A stretch of 64,000 nucleotides of DNA from Paenibacillus lemnae (GCF_012933385.1 NZ_JABBPN010000003.1:186001-250000); one strand, 5' to 3'. Positions 27,068 to 35,629 are shown, counted from the first letter of the stretch. Numbers and translations: made by a program. Notes: a model not told the origin generated them from the sequence alone.

Positions 27068-30000
27068 ATGGTAAAATCCCGAAAATATGACCCGATCAGC
27101 CCGCGTGTTCCTCATATGCTGCACGGTGCTGATTATAATCCAGAGCAGTGGCAGCGCTATCCTGAAGTGCTGGAAGAAGATATCCGGCTGATGAAGCTGG
27201 CCGGCTGTAATGTGATGTCTGTCGGTATTTTCTCCTGGGTATCCCTGGAGCCGGAAGAAGGCGTGTTTACCTTTGAGTGGCTGGATGAACTGCTGGATCG
27301 TTTTGCGGCAAATGGAATCTATGCATTCCTGGCCACGCCAAGCGGAGCAAGACCTGCGTGGATGTCGGAAAGCTATCCTCAAGTGCTGCGGGTTGGGGCT
27401 AACCGTGTACGCAATTTGCATGGGTTCCGTCACAACCACTGCTATACCTCTCCTGTGTACCGGGAGAAGGTTACGATTATGAATACCCGGCTGGCCGAGC
27501 GATACAGCCAGCATCCGGCCGTGATTGGCTGGCATATTTCCAATGAGTTTGGCGGTGACTGTCACTGTTCTTACTGTCAGGACGCGTTTCGGACGTGGGT
27601 TCAGGCCCGTTACAAGTCACTGGATGAGCTGAATCACAGCTGGTGGACCGCATTCTGGAGTCATACAATCACACGCTGGAGTCAGATTGAATCCCCTGCA
27701 CCGCATGGGGAAACCCAGGTGCATGGCATGAACCTGGACTGGCGGCGGTTTGTCACCGAGCAGACAGCCGATTTTATCCGCCATGAAATAGAGCCGCTGA
27801 AGGCTGCCAATCCGGAACTTCCGGTTACGACCAATCTTATGGAATATTATGAAGGATTAAATTATTGGAAGTTTGCTGATCTGCTGGACGTCGTCTCCTG
27901 GGACAGCTATCCGACCTGGCATGATCAAGGCGGAGATGATGCGGAGCAAGCGGCCCGTGTTGCGATGATGCATGATATCCTCAGGTCCATCAAAGGCGGC
28001 AAGCCATGGATGCTTATGGAGAGCACGCCAAGCTTGACGAACTGGCAGCCGGTCAGCAAGCTGAAGCGTCCTGGTATGCATCTGCTCTCTTCTCTACAGG
28101 CGGTGGCTCACGGATCGGATACAGTGCAGTATTTCCAATGGAGGAAGAGCCGTGGTTCCAGTGAGAAGTTTCATGGTGCTGTTGTGGATCATGCCGGTCA
28201 TGAGCACACTCGGGTGTTCGCCGATGTAAGCGATGTCGGCAGTCATCTGAAGCAGATGGATGCTGTTGTCGGGACGAGTGTTCCGGCGGAAACAGCGATT
28301 ATTTTTGACTGGGAGAATCGCTGGGCAGTGAATGACGCACAGGGGCCGCGGAACATGGGTGTGAAATATGAGGAGACCGTTCAGGCTCATTATCGCGCGC
28401 TGTGGGAATTGGGGACGGCGATTGATGTGATCGATATGGAGCAGGATTTTTCCGGTTATAAGCTGCTGATCGCTCCGATGCTGTACATGGTCCGTCCAGG
28501 TGTTGCGGAGCGTATTGAGACATTTGTGCAGAACGGCGGCACCTTTGTTGCGACGTACTGGTCCGGCATAGCCGATGAGACCGACCTCTGTTTCCTGGGA
28601 GGTTTTCCAGGTCCGCTTCGTAAAACCCTTGGCATCTGGTCCGAGGAGATGGACGGACTGCATGATCATGATATGAACGGGATCGTGACCTGTGCCGGGG
28701 AGGAATTCAATCTGCGGGAAGAGTACGATGCTGTGGAGCTGTGTGATCTGATCCATCTGGAGACGGCGGAGGCGCTGGCGGTCTACCGTTCCGATTTCTA
28801 CGCAGGCCGTCCTGCACTTACCGTTAATCATCTGGGACAGGGCAAAGCCTATTATATCGCCTCCCGAAACAAGGAGCCATTCCATCGGGATTTCTACAGG
28901 AAGCTCGCGGAGGATACAGGCGTACGCCGTGCGCTGCCAGTGGATCTGCCTGCCGGTATCAGCGCTTCGGTCCGGACGGATGGCGAACGGGATTATATAT
29001 TCGTCATGAACTTTACCGGAGAGAATCAGGTGCTCAGCCTGGGTGAGCTGCCGTACAGTGATCTGTTAAGCGGTGAATCAGCAGGACATGAGGTGGAGCT
29101 GGAGGCATACGGTGTGAAGATTTTGACGGGGAGAGCTGCGGAGCAGAAGGAACCGGCCGGGTATGATCCAGCGTTCGCCAAAGGTGCTGACATCAGCTGG
29201 GTAATCGGGATGGAGGCTCAAGGCTATACATGGAAAGACCGAGAAGGTACCGAACGGGACATTTTGGACATTTTGATTCAAGACTACCAGATGAATTCGG
29301 CGCGAATCCGTGTTTGGGTGAACCCCGATATGAACGATTATCTGAACGGCTATATGAATGCTGAGAAAGCGGCAGAGCTTGCGGTACGTGCGAGCAGCAA
29401 GGGAATGCGCATTATGCTGACCCTGCACTACAGTGATTCCTGGGCCGATCCCGGACAGCAGAACAAGCCGAAAGCCTGGCAGCAATTGTCCTTCTCGCAG
29501 CTGGTGAATGCCGTGCATGACCATACCGTCAGCGTGATGGAAACCATGAAAGCACACGGGATTACCCCGGAGTGGGTACAGGTGGGCAATGAGACGGATC
29601 ATGGCATGCTGTGGGATGACGGTAAAGCTTCGGAGCATATGGATCAATATGCAGCTCTAGTGAGTGCGGGCCATCAAGCGGTGAAATCCGTCAGTCCGGT
29701 CACACAGACACTGGTACATGTCTCCAACGGATATGATCAGCAGTTATTTCAGTGGAATATCGGCGGTCTGATGGAGCATGGTGCTGCATTTGATGTACTC
29801 GGCATGTCCTTATATCCCGAACAGGGAGAAAGCACAGCTAAAGTAAAACAGCTCATGGCCAACGCTGAGCATATGGCAGCATCATACGGCAAGAGCATCA
29901 TCATCTCTGAAATCGGGATGGACTATAACCTGCCTGAGGAGTGCCGGGCGTTCGTTCATGCTCTGAACCACGAAATCAAAACTATGCCGGAGGGCAAAGG

Positions 30001-30118
30001 TCTGGGCGTGTTCTACTGGGAGCCGCAGGCCCCTCCGGGTTACAATAACGGCTATAACAAAGGCGCATGGCAGACAGACGGCAGGCCGTCCATTGCATTA
30101 GAAGGGTTCCTGGAATAG
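27068..30118 (+). CDS. Fusion of GH42 beta-galactosidase and GH53 endo-beta-1,4-galactanase
   Basis: A protein of 1016 residues with GAAGGAGG before the ATG. Residues 1 to about 690 are a complete GH42 enzyme: MLHGADYNPEQW, acid/base Glu160 (WHISNEFGG), nucleophile Glu318 (WMLMEST), zinc cysteines Cys125, 165, 167 and 170, then the trimerisation and beta domains. From about 697 to the end is a GH53 domain: FAKGADISWVIGMEAQGYTW, acid/base Glu842 (VQVGNETDHG) and nucleophile Glu948 (IIISEIGMD). All four catalytic acids are present. There is no signal peptide, so both act inside the cell, on galacto-oligosaccharides brought in by the transporter upstream. In Bacillus the equivalents GanA and GanB are separate and GanB is secreted. 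I see no frameshift or internal stop. Confidence 0.93.
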   Translation: MVKSRKYDPISPRVPHMLHGADYNPEQWQRYPEVLEEDIRLMKLAGCNVMSVGIFSWVSLEPEEGVFTFEWLDELLDRFAANGIYAFLATPSGARPAWMSESYPQVLRVGANRVRNLHGFRHNHCYTSPVYREKVTIMNTRLAERYSQHPAVIGWHISNEFGGDCHCSYCQDAFRTWVQARYKSLDELNHSWWTAFWSHTITRWSQIESPAPHGETQVHGMNLDWRRFVTEQTADFIRHEIEPLKAANPELPVTTNLMEYYEGLNYWKFADLLDVVSWDSYPTWHDQGGDDAEQAARVAMMHDILRSIKGGKPWMLMESTPSLTNWQPVSKLKRPGMHLLSSLQAVAHGSDTVQYFQWRKSRGSSEKFHGAVVDHAGHEHTRVFADVSDVGSHLKQMDAVVGTSVPAETAIIFDWENRWAVNDAQGPRNMGVKYEETVQAHYRALWELGTAIDVIDMEQDFSGYKLLIAPMLYMVRPGVAERIETFVQNGGTFVATYWSGIADETDLCFLGGFPGPLRKTLGIWSEEMDGLHDHDMNGIVTCAGEEFNLREEYDAVELCDLIHLETAEALAVYRSDFYAGRPALTVNHLGQGKAYYIASRNKEPFHRDFYRKLAEDTGVRRALPVDLPAGISASVRTDGERDYIFVMNFTGENQVLSLGELPYSDLLSGESAGHEVELEAYGVKILTGRAAEQKEPAGYDPAFAKGADISWVIGMEAQGYTWKDREGTERDILDILIQDYQMNSARIRVWVNPDMNDYLNGYMNAEKAAELAVRASSKGMRIMLTLHYSDSWADPGQQNKPKAWQQLSFSQLVNAVHDHTVSVMETMKAHGITPEWVQVGNETDHGMLWDDGKASEHMDQYAALVSAGHQAVKSVSPVTQTLVHVSNGYDQQLFQWNIGGLMEHGAAFDVLGMSLYPEQGESTAKVKQLMANAEHMAASYGKSIIISEIGMDYNLPEECRAFVHALNHEIKTMPEGKGLGVFYWEPQAPPGYNNGYNKGAWQTDGRPSIALEGFLE

Positions 30119-30122
30119 ATCG

Positions 30123-30160
30123 AAAAAGTCACCTCGTCTTATCGGCGAGGTGACTTTTTT
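30123..30160 (+). terminator. Terminator of the galactan locus
   Basis: Arms GTCACCTCG (30128-30136) and CGAGGTGAC (30146-30154) are preceded by A5 and followed by six T. Confidence 0.92.
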
Positions 30161-30240
30161 AGTTCTAAAGGAGGGGTATGTGAGTCTTTTGTCGAAGTTA
30201 ACAGGGTGAAAATTATACAAATTAATGGGAGATAAGACCT

Positions 30241-31206
30241 ATGTCAGATAAATTGTATCGTTGGTTTAAAATTATATACGCCATTCAGGCAAGACCAGGC
30301 ATAACGGCACCGGAGCTGGCTCTGAAATGTGAAGTTGATGTGCGCACCATATATCGTGATCTCCGTGCGCTCGATACATTAGCACCTATCACGAACGACG
30401 GTTATGGGAAAGGCTATACATTCGCAGGCGATTTTGCCGTATACCCATTAAACTGGACGCAGCAGGAAGAGCTGGTGTTTACCATGCTGCCTTCCATTGT
30501 GGATAAAACCCAGCTGCCGCCGGGCTTTGACAGTGCTTATGATAAAGTTATGGCCACATCCGTGCGGGAAATGCGCCGGGATCAGGAGATCCTCCAGCAT
30601 GTGGCGGACATCATCCAGATGGGCTCTCCTGCATACCGTGAGGATTCGCCGAATTATCTATTGGCGGTAATCCAGGCCGTTTTGTCTGGAAGGTCACTTA
30701 CCGCCATCTATCATACCCAGAGCCGCAATGAACTGACAGAGCGTGAGATCGATCCGTATTATCTCATCCCGCGTGACCAGCGGTTTTATCTGATCGGCTA
30801 TTGTCATATGGCACAGGACATTCGCACCTTTCGGCTGAGCCGCTTCCGCAAACTTGAGATGACCGCGCGCAGCTTTGAGAAAACAGATTTCAATCTCCAG
30901 AGCTATATGAAACACACTTGGTCGATCGAGCGCGGCAATGAACAGATTGCTTTCAAGGTGTTATTCACACCGGAAGTCGCCAGATATATAAAAGAAGAAG
31001 AGATGTTTGTGAGACCGCGCATGACGGATCTGAAGGACGGGAGTCTTTTATTTGAGGTCACGCTCAACCATGACCGGGAATTTCTAAATTGGCTCAGCCA
31101 ATATGGTCCGGATGCTGAGATCCTGGAACCAGTAAGATACCGTACGATTATGCATGAGCGGCTGGAGAAGTGGCGTGCTTTGTACAGCGAGGAAGTCAGG
31201 GTGTGA
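30241..31206 (+). CDS. YafY-type transcriptional regulator (HTH_11 plus WYL domain)
   Basis: A protein of 321 residues. A winged HTH (about 5-60) has ITAPELALKCEVDVRTIYRD and the following LRALDTL. The WYL domain (about 145-225) contains IDPYYLIPRDQRFYLIGYCH, where WYL-type residues read YYL, and DIRTFRLSRFRKLEMT. A WCX C-terminal part (235-315) with the FTPEVARYIKEE strand completes the standard layout. Such proteins are usually repressors or activators whose WYL/WCX part senses a ligand or nucleic acid. It stands directly downstream of the galactan locus and could act on it, but the terminator at 30123 makes it a separate unit. Confidence 0.9.
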   Translation: MSDKLYRWFKIIYAIQARPGITAPELALKCEVDVRTIYRDLRALDTLAPITNDGYGKGYTFAGDFAVYPLNWTQQEELVFTMLPSIVDKTQLPPGFDSAYDKVMATSVREMRRDQEILQHVADIIQMGSPAYREDSPNYLLAVIQAVLSGRSLTAIYHTQSRNELTEREIDPYYLIPRDQRFYLIGYCHMAQDIRTFRLSRFRKLEMTARSFEKTDFNLQSYMKHTWSIERGNEQIAFKVLFTPEVARYIKEEEMFVRPRMTDLKDGSLLFEVTLNHDREFLNWLSQYGPDAEILEPVRYRTIMHERLEKWRALYSEEVRV

Positions 31207-31454
31207 TCAGGCGGACGAAATAAGCTTGAAAAACAGCCTTATGTACGGATGAGAGCAGGCCTGCTAGCTCCAATGTTAAAAGACGCCAAACCAAAACTAT
31301 CAATCTACCTCCTGTAGTGATATACTCTTTCCACGATGTTTTGTGTGTCAGATGAACCCATCCAGAAAGGCAGCGGTGCCGTTCATAGCTTCATTTTTTT
31401 TGTAATAAAAATAAGGTTATTTTTTTAATCAAACTCAGGAGGACGAGCGGTCAC

Positions 31455-32675
31455 ATGTTGAAGACGGATTTTGTTGATGTGCTGTCAGTCATTTCACAGA
31501 AATTATATAACGCAGCGGCCCAGGTGATGGATACGGCCAGCCGGATGATTCCGGCCAATACGTTTTGTATTGCGAACTTGGACGATATCTCCACCAAGGT
31601 GCTGAAGGCGTACAACCGCGACAAAATCATTCTGGGAGAGGGACTGGTTGTCGAGAATGCGGAGTCTTATTGTGCACTCGTCACCGAGCATGCCCAGGGA
31701 CCGCTGGTCATTCATAATAATCTGACCCACCCGTTAACCCGGGAGATGGATGCCACTCAGTTTGTTGGAGGCTGTTCCTTTATCGGCGTACCGATTCGAG
31801 ATGAGCGGGGCGAGGTGTATGGTTCCCTCTGTTCCTTCGATCAGGATTTTTATAAATATGAAGAGAGAGATGTCGAGCTTCTGCTTTCTTTATCCACTTT
31901 TTTTACGGGATTGCTGGAAATGGAAGCCACACTACAGCAGCTGCGGGAGGCTGAAGAGGCCGCTGCCCAAGTCATGGAAGAGAAGAATAACCTGCTTGCC
32001 GTGCTCAGCCATGAAATCCGCACGCCCATAAACGGTGTGATCGGCATGGCGGATCTTCTGCAGTCGACAGAACTGACAGAAGACCAGACGCTGTATGTGG
32101 ATGTGATTCAGAAGAGCAGCACCAGTCTGCTGGGGATGATGGATCATATTCTGGAATATTCCAAAATGGAATCCGGTACGATGACGCTGGATGAACGTGC
32201 GTTTACGGTCAGCGACATCATGAATCATGTTCTGCAGTTATTTGCTCAAGATGCGAAGAACAAAGGTCTGAAGCTGCAGGGCATCTTTGACGCTAAAATG
32301 GATGCCGCATTGATCGGGGACAGCCATAAGCTCACCCAGATCCTGATTAATCTGCTGGGCAATGCACTGAAGTACACGGAGGCAGGAGAAATAAATCTGC
32401 TGATCCACATGTCTCTGGAGCAGCAGGGCACTGCCTCTATTACCTTTGAGGTACAGGATACGGGCATCGGCATTCCTGCAGATCAGCAGGAGCGCCTCTT
32501 CCGCTCTTTCTCCCAAATCCGCGATCAAAGGAATACCAAAAAATACAGCGGTGCCGGATTGGGCCTGTCCATCTGCAAGCAGCTGGCAGAGCTGATGGGC
32601 GGCAGGGTATGGCTGGAGAGTTCCAGTAGCGAAGGAAGCCGGTTTATGTTCCACATCCAAGTGCCGACGGCATAA
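31455..32675 (+). CDS. GAF-domain hybrid-type histidine kinase, without receiver
   Basis: A protein of 406 residues, soluble. An N-terminal GAF domain (about 15-155) has IANLDDISTKVLKAYNRDKI and FIGVPIRDERGEVYGSLCSF. A short coiled coil (160-178) leads to HisKA with His186 (VLSHEIRTPING) and a HATPase_c domain: LLGNALKYTEAG (N box), DTGIGIP (G1) and GAGLGLSICKQLAELMGG (G2). AGGAGG lies 12 bases upstream of the ATG. The partner response regulator is not adjacent. A paralogue with the same GAF-kinase plan but an added receiver is encoded at 50960-52630. The 248 bases upstream hold nothing I can identify. Confidence 0.92.
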   Translation: MLKTDFVDVLSVISQKLYNAAAQVMDTASRMIPANTFCIANLDDISTKVLKAYNRDKIILGEGLVVENAESYCALVTEHAQGPLVIHNNLTHPLTREMDATQFVGGCSFIGVPIRDERGEVYGSLCSFDQDFYKYEERDVELLLSLSTFFTGLLEMEATLQQLREAEEAAAQVMEEKNNLLAVLSHEIRTPINGVIGMADLLQSTELTEDQTLYVDVIQKSSTSLLGMMDHILEYSKMESGTMTLDERAFTVSDIMNHVLQLFAQDAKNKGLKLQGIFDAKMDAALIGDSHKLTQILINLLGNALKYTEAGEINLLIHMSLEQQGTASITFEVQDTGIGIPADQQERLFRSFSQIRDQRNTKKYSGAGLGLSICKQLAELMGGRVWLESSSSEGSRFMFHIQVPTA

Positions 32676-32714
32676 GACGAAGTGCCGGACATATAAGCAC
32701 GATGCAAAACATAG

Positions 32715-32763
32715 AAACGGATCACATATTCCGATATCGGAGGACAGATCCGTTTATTTTTGC
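32715..32763 (+). terminator. Terminator after the GAF-kinase gene
   Basis: AAACGGATC and GATCCGTTT arms enclose an inner TTCCGATATCGGA; ATTTTTG follows. Confidence 0.7.
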
Positions 32764-32932
32764 GTGGTCAGGTCTGCTTCTGAATAACGTTTTCCCTGTA
32801 CATCTTGCGCAGAATGGTGTATATTTCAACAAGCTTGTATTCATAATGGTGACATACACAACACGCAGATTTCACGCCTATATTGGGGCGATCATTATAA
32901 CTGAAGACTGGCAGACGAAAGGAAGAAAAAAA

Positions 32933-33382
32933 TTGGAAAACGAACCACAAGTAAACGGCGAACAGCCGGTAGAAGACCGCTATAAGGAGCTCAAAGCAGC
33001 GGCGAACCGGACAGCGGATTGGCGTGTACGCCTTCAAGCCGTAGCGGACCTGGGGGCACTGGACAATCCCCACGCGGTGGATGTGCTCATGAACCGGATG
33101 GTCAACGATCCGGTATCCCGGATACGGATGGCTGCATATGAGCAGCTGAAAGGACTCGGCGAAGAGGTAGAGAAGCCGGCGCATCGTCCGGAGGAGCCTG
33201 TCAAAGGACTCACCAAGATGCTGATTCGCATTAAGAAAAGCCTTCCGAAAGACCACAGCTATGAGCTGTTTAAGGAAAAGCTTAAAAAAATGCGAATTGA
33301 CGTCTACGACACGTATGAAGGTGAAAAAGGCGAAGATTTCGATACATGGCTGGAAGCCAAGTGGGCTGAGCTGCGCACATAG
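32933..33382 (+). CDS. HEAT-repeat-like conserved protein
   Basis: A protein of 149 residues from a TTG start, placed there because GAAAGGAAG lies 7 bases upstream; the frame is open back to 32702 but that part reads like non-coding sequence and overlaps a terminator. Residues about 30-75 (WRVRLQAVADLGALDNPHAV then DVLMNRMVNDPVSRIRMAAY) form one or two HEAT-type helical repeats. The second half is charged (KPAHRPEEPVKGLTKMLIRI, then EEKL-type helices) and ends in an acidic segment, EKGEDFDTWLEAKWAELRT. It is cytoplasmic and of unknown function; HEAT repeats usually bind proteins. A terminator follows. Confidence 0.75.
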   Translation: MENEPQVNGEQPVEDRYKELKAAANRTADWRVRLQAVADLGALDNPHAVDVLMNRMVNDPVSRIRMAAYEQLKGLGEEVEKPAHRPEEPVKGLTKMLIRIKKSLPKDHSYELFKEKLKKMRIDVYDTYEGEKGEDFDTWLEAKWAELRT

Positions 33383-33409
33383 GTTTCGGGCACACGCAAA
33401 GCTGGGAGA

Positions 33410-33440
33410 GGTGTTTCCCCGCACGGGAGATACCTTTTTT
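33410..33440 (+). terminator. Terminator after the HEAT-repeat gene
   Basis: GGTGTTTCCC and GGGAGATACC pair with one mismatch and one G-U around a five-base loop; six T follow. GCACAC/GTGTGC flank the structure and could extend it. Confidence 0.75.
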
Positions 33441-33539
33441 GTGTGCGGACTGTACAATTTTCCATTTTCGTGGATTAAGCATAGGATAAGCTGGTATACT
33501 GGAGAGCAGAGCAGGATGATTCAAGGGCGGGGTGAGACC

Positions 33540-33725
33540 ATGAGTAAATCTAAAGGTAAGGGCGGAACAGGCCGCGGAACCGGCAAGAAAGGCTGGAACC
33601 GCTGGCAGGCCAGTGCCAACCGAGCCAAGAGCGCACCAAAGCCCTACAAGAGCAAGGGAACGAAAAATAAGGACAGTGAGAACGAATCCAGTCATCCAAA
33701 CGAGGATCGGCCGAATAAGATGTAA
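33540..33725 (+). CDS. DUF3934-type small basic protein
   Basis: A protein of 61 residues. GGGCGGGGTGAG precedes the ATG. The sequence GKGGTGRGTGKKGWNRWQAS with the following ANRAKSAPKPYKSKGTKNK is the hallmark of DUF3934, a family of very short proteins of Bacillus and Paenibacillus. It is strongly basic and Gly-rich at the start, with an acidic-polar tail. The composition suggests nucleic-acid or ribosome binding, but the function is not known. It stands just before another small conserved gene, in the same direction. Confidence 0.85.
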   Translation: MSKSKGKGGTGRGTGKKGWNRWQASANRAKSAPKPYKSKGTKNKDSENESSHPNEDRPNKM

Positions 33726-33770
33726 CGTTGTCCGGAGGTTTAACAAAAAACACTATCTAGGAGTGGTCAT

Positions 33771-34076
33771 TTGAGAAGACATCAACCTATGTCGTTTGAC
33801 GATTTGCTGAAAGATCTGCAGGGCCAGAAGGACGTTCAGGAGGACCCGAACAATATCTCGCTAAGCAAGCTGTTTAATGATTCCTTTATGCGTAAGCATA
33901 CCCGTCACCAGAGTTTTGATGAGTTTAATGAAAAAGGCAACTTCCAGGTGCAGACCTACGAAGATGTCTCCAATATTCTGGAAGAGCTGTATGATCGTCA
34001 TGTGGCGCGCGAGACGGACTTCAGAGACTGGAATCACATGCTGGACACAGCCAAAAAAGAGTACAATCCATCTTAA
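33771..34076 (+). CDS. Small conserved hypothetical protein
   Basis: A protein of 101 residues from a TTG start; CTAGGAGTGG lies 6 to 8 bases upstream, whereas the ATG seven codons on has no such site. It is soluble, rich in Asp, Asn and Gln, with predicted helices (MSFDDLLKDLQGQ; YEDVSNILEELYDRHVAR). There is no cysteine and no known motif. The phrase NNISLSKLFNDSFMRKHTRH has the feel of a small adaptor or developmental protein, but no function is inferred. It follows the DUF3934 gene after 45 bases and ends before a clear terminator, so the two may share a transcript. Confidence 0.75.
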   Translation: MRRHQPMSFDDLLKDLQGQKDVQEDPNNISLSKLFNDSFMRKHTRHQSFDEFNEKGNFQVQTYEDVSNILEELYDRHVARETDFRDWNHMLDTAKKEYNPS

Positions 34077-34090
34077 ATAAAGCACCACGT

Positions 34091-34124
34091 AAAACCCTGT
34101 CCTTGTAAAAGGCAGGGTTTTTTG
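34091..34124 (+). terminator. Terminator after small gene pair
   Basis: AAAACCCTG-T-CCTT and AAGG-CAGGGTTTT pair around GTAA, followed by more T. Confidence 0.85.
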
Positions 34125-34157
34125 TTGTTGCGAAATTTTCGGGCAGATATCGAACCT

Positions 34158-34526
34158 TTAGGTCCATCGGGCGGCCCACAGCTTCATTTCTTTACAGATC
34201 ACGTGCAGATCCATGCCTTTCGGAGTGAGGGTGTACTCCACGGTTACGGGTACGGTTGGAAAAACTTTGCGTTCCAGCACACCCTGATCTTCCAGATGAC
34301 GGAGGGTACTGGTCAGGGCCCGGGGGCTGACGTCCGGAATCTGCTTCTGCAGCTCACCAAAACGTTTGGTGCCGCAGAACAGCTCGCGGATCACGAGAAA
34401 TGCCCATTTTCCGCCCAATACGAGCAGTGTTTTTTCAATATTACATTCAATATGTTCCGGCTGTTTCGGGACATAACTGCTGGCCTTATTCGCCAAGAAA
34501 ATCGCTTCCCTTCCACCTTTTCTCAT
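34158..34526 (-). CDS. HxlR-family transcriptional regulator
   Basis: A winged-helix regulator of up to 122 residues: NIEKTLLVLGGKWAFLVIRE, FGELQKQIPDVSPRALTSTL, LEDQGVLERKV and VEYTLTPKGMDL are the HxlR landmarks. The frame begins at an ATG (34526), but this abuts an inverted repeat and has no ribosome binding site; a TTG at 34496 has GGAAGGG about 10 bases upstream and may be the true start. A lone Cys just before the first helix (HIECNIEKTL) occupies the place of the redox-sensing cysteine of YodB/HypR. It is divergent from an aldo-keto reductase gene, which it probably controls in response to reactive carbonyls or oxidants (inference). Confidence 0.88.
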   Translation of the reverse strand: MRKGGREAIFLANKASSYVPKQPEHIECNIEKTLLVLGGKWAFLVIRELFCGTKRFGELQKQIPDVSPRALTSTLRHLEDQGVLERKVFPTVPVTVEYTLTPKGMDLHVICKEMKLWAARWT

Positions 34527-34527
34527 A

Positions 34528-34543
34528 CTATACCAGAGTATAG
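34528..34543. promoter_or_regulatory. Inverted repeat between hxlR-type gene and aldo-keto reductase gene
   Basis: CTATAC-CAGA-GTATAG, perfect six-base arms, lies at the hxlR-type start and 14 bases before TATAAT (34557-34562) reading toward the reductase. Position and symmetry fit an HxlR operator. Confidence 0.55.
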
Positions 34544-34658
34544 CAGCTATCCTCTATATAATATAGTGAAAAACATTTCACTTCTTTTAAAAGAGTAGAA
34601 ACTGTCATAGAATAGCAGACACAGGTCAGAGCACCATAAATTTTAGGAGGTATGCACA

Positions 34659-35597
34659 ATGAAATATAGAAAACTGGGACGCAGCGGACTAAAGGTCAGT
34701 GAAATCAGCTTGGGAAGCTGGTTGACATATGGCGGTTATGTAGAGCGTGAAAATGCGGTTCAAGCCATTAAGACTGCGTATGATTTGGGCATTAACTTTT
34801 TTGATACAGCAAATGTCTACGAAAGAGGCGCAGCCGAGGTGCTTGTAGGGGAAACGTTGAAAGCGTATCCGCGGGAATCCTATGTGCTTGCAACCAAGGC
34901 ATTTTGGCCGATGGGTGAAGGACCCAACGACCGCGGGCTTTCCCGGAAACATATCATGGAACAGGCTCATGCCAGCCTGAAGCGGCTGGGACATGATTAT
35001 GTGGATATTTTTTACTGTCACCGTCATGATCCGGAAACGCCGCTGGATGAAACGCTCCGAGCACTGGATGATCTGGTTCGTCAAGGCAAAGTGCTGTATG
35101 TGGGTGTCAGTGAGTGGCAGGCTTCCCAGATCGCAGAGGCCATGACGGTGGCGGATCGTTATCTGCTGGACCGGATTGTCGTGAACCAGCCGATCTACAA
35201 CATGTTCGAGCGTTATATTGAAAAAGAAGTGATGCCGCTGAGCGAGCGTGTGGGCGTGGGACAGGTTGTATTTTCACCGCTGGCACAGGGTTTGCTGACA
35301 GGTAAGTATACCTCTGCTTCCGATATTCCGGAGGACAGCCGGGCAGCCAAGCTGGATTGGATGCGTAAAGGCATCACCGACGAAAAAATTGAGAAGGTCC
35401 GCCAATTGGAAGGAATTGCGAAAGAACTTGATGTATCGGTAGGCAACCTGGCTTTAGCCTGGATTCTGAGCAAACCGAATGTCGCCAGCGCGCTGGTTGG
35501 CGCAAGCCGTCCGGAGCAGGTGACGGAGAATGCAAAAGCATCGGGTGTCTGCTTGAGCGCTGATGTGCTGGAGAAGATTGAGGAGATTTTGAAGTAG
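34659..35597 (+). CDS. Aldo/keto reductase, YghZ/Kv-beta-like subgroup
   Basis: A protein of 312 residues, a complete AKR barrel; AGGAGG precedes the ATG. The tetrad reads Asp49 (FFDTA), Tyr54 (NVY), Lys80 (ATK) and His121 (YCHRHDP). The motif YNMFERYIEKEVMP and the SPLAQGLLTGKY loop place it with the voltage-gated K-channel beta subunit/YghZ group, whose members reduce methylglyoxal and other aldehydes with NADPH. The gene is divergent from the HxlR-type regulator and 32 bases upstream of an epimerase-family gene, probably in one operon with it. Carbonyl detoxification is the likely role. Confidence 0.92.
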   Translation: MKYRKLGRSGLKVSEISLGSWLTYGGYVERENAVQAIKTAYDLGINFFDTANVYERGAAEVLVGETLKAYPRESYVLATKAFWPMGEGPNDRGLSRKHIMEQAHASLKRLGHDYVDIFYCHRHDPETPLDETLRALDDLVRQGKVLYVGVSEWQASQIAEAMTVADRYLLDRIVVNQPIYNMFERYIEKEVMPLSERVGVGQVVFSPLAQGLLTGKYTSASDIPEDSRAAKLDWMRKGITDEKIEKVRQLEGIAKELDVSVGNLALAWILSKPNVASALVGASRPEQVTENAKASGVCLSADVLEKIEEILK

Positions 35598-35629
35598 AAG
35601 CTGTAGTGATTATATAAGGAGGAGATCTC

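Noticed and set aside
28094..28885. A 263-codon minus-strand frame inside the GH42-GH53 gene.
   Set aside because: Shadow of the plus-strand enzyme; no start signal or family features.
34122..34598. A 158-codon plus-strand frame opposite the HxlR-type gene.
   Set aside because: It covers a terminator, the regulator gene and the operator; composition is unlike neighbouring proteins.
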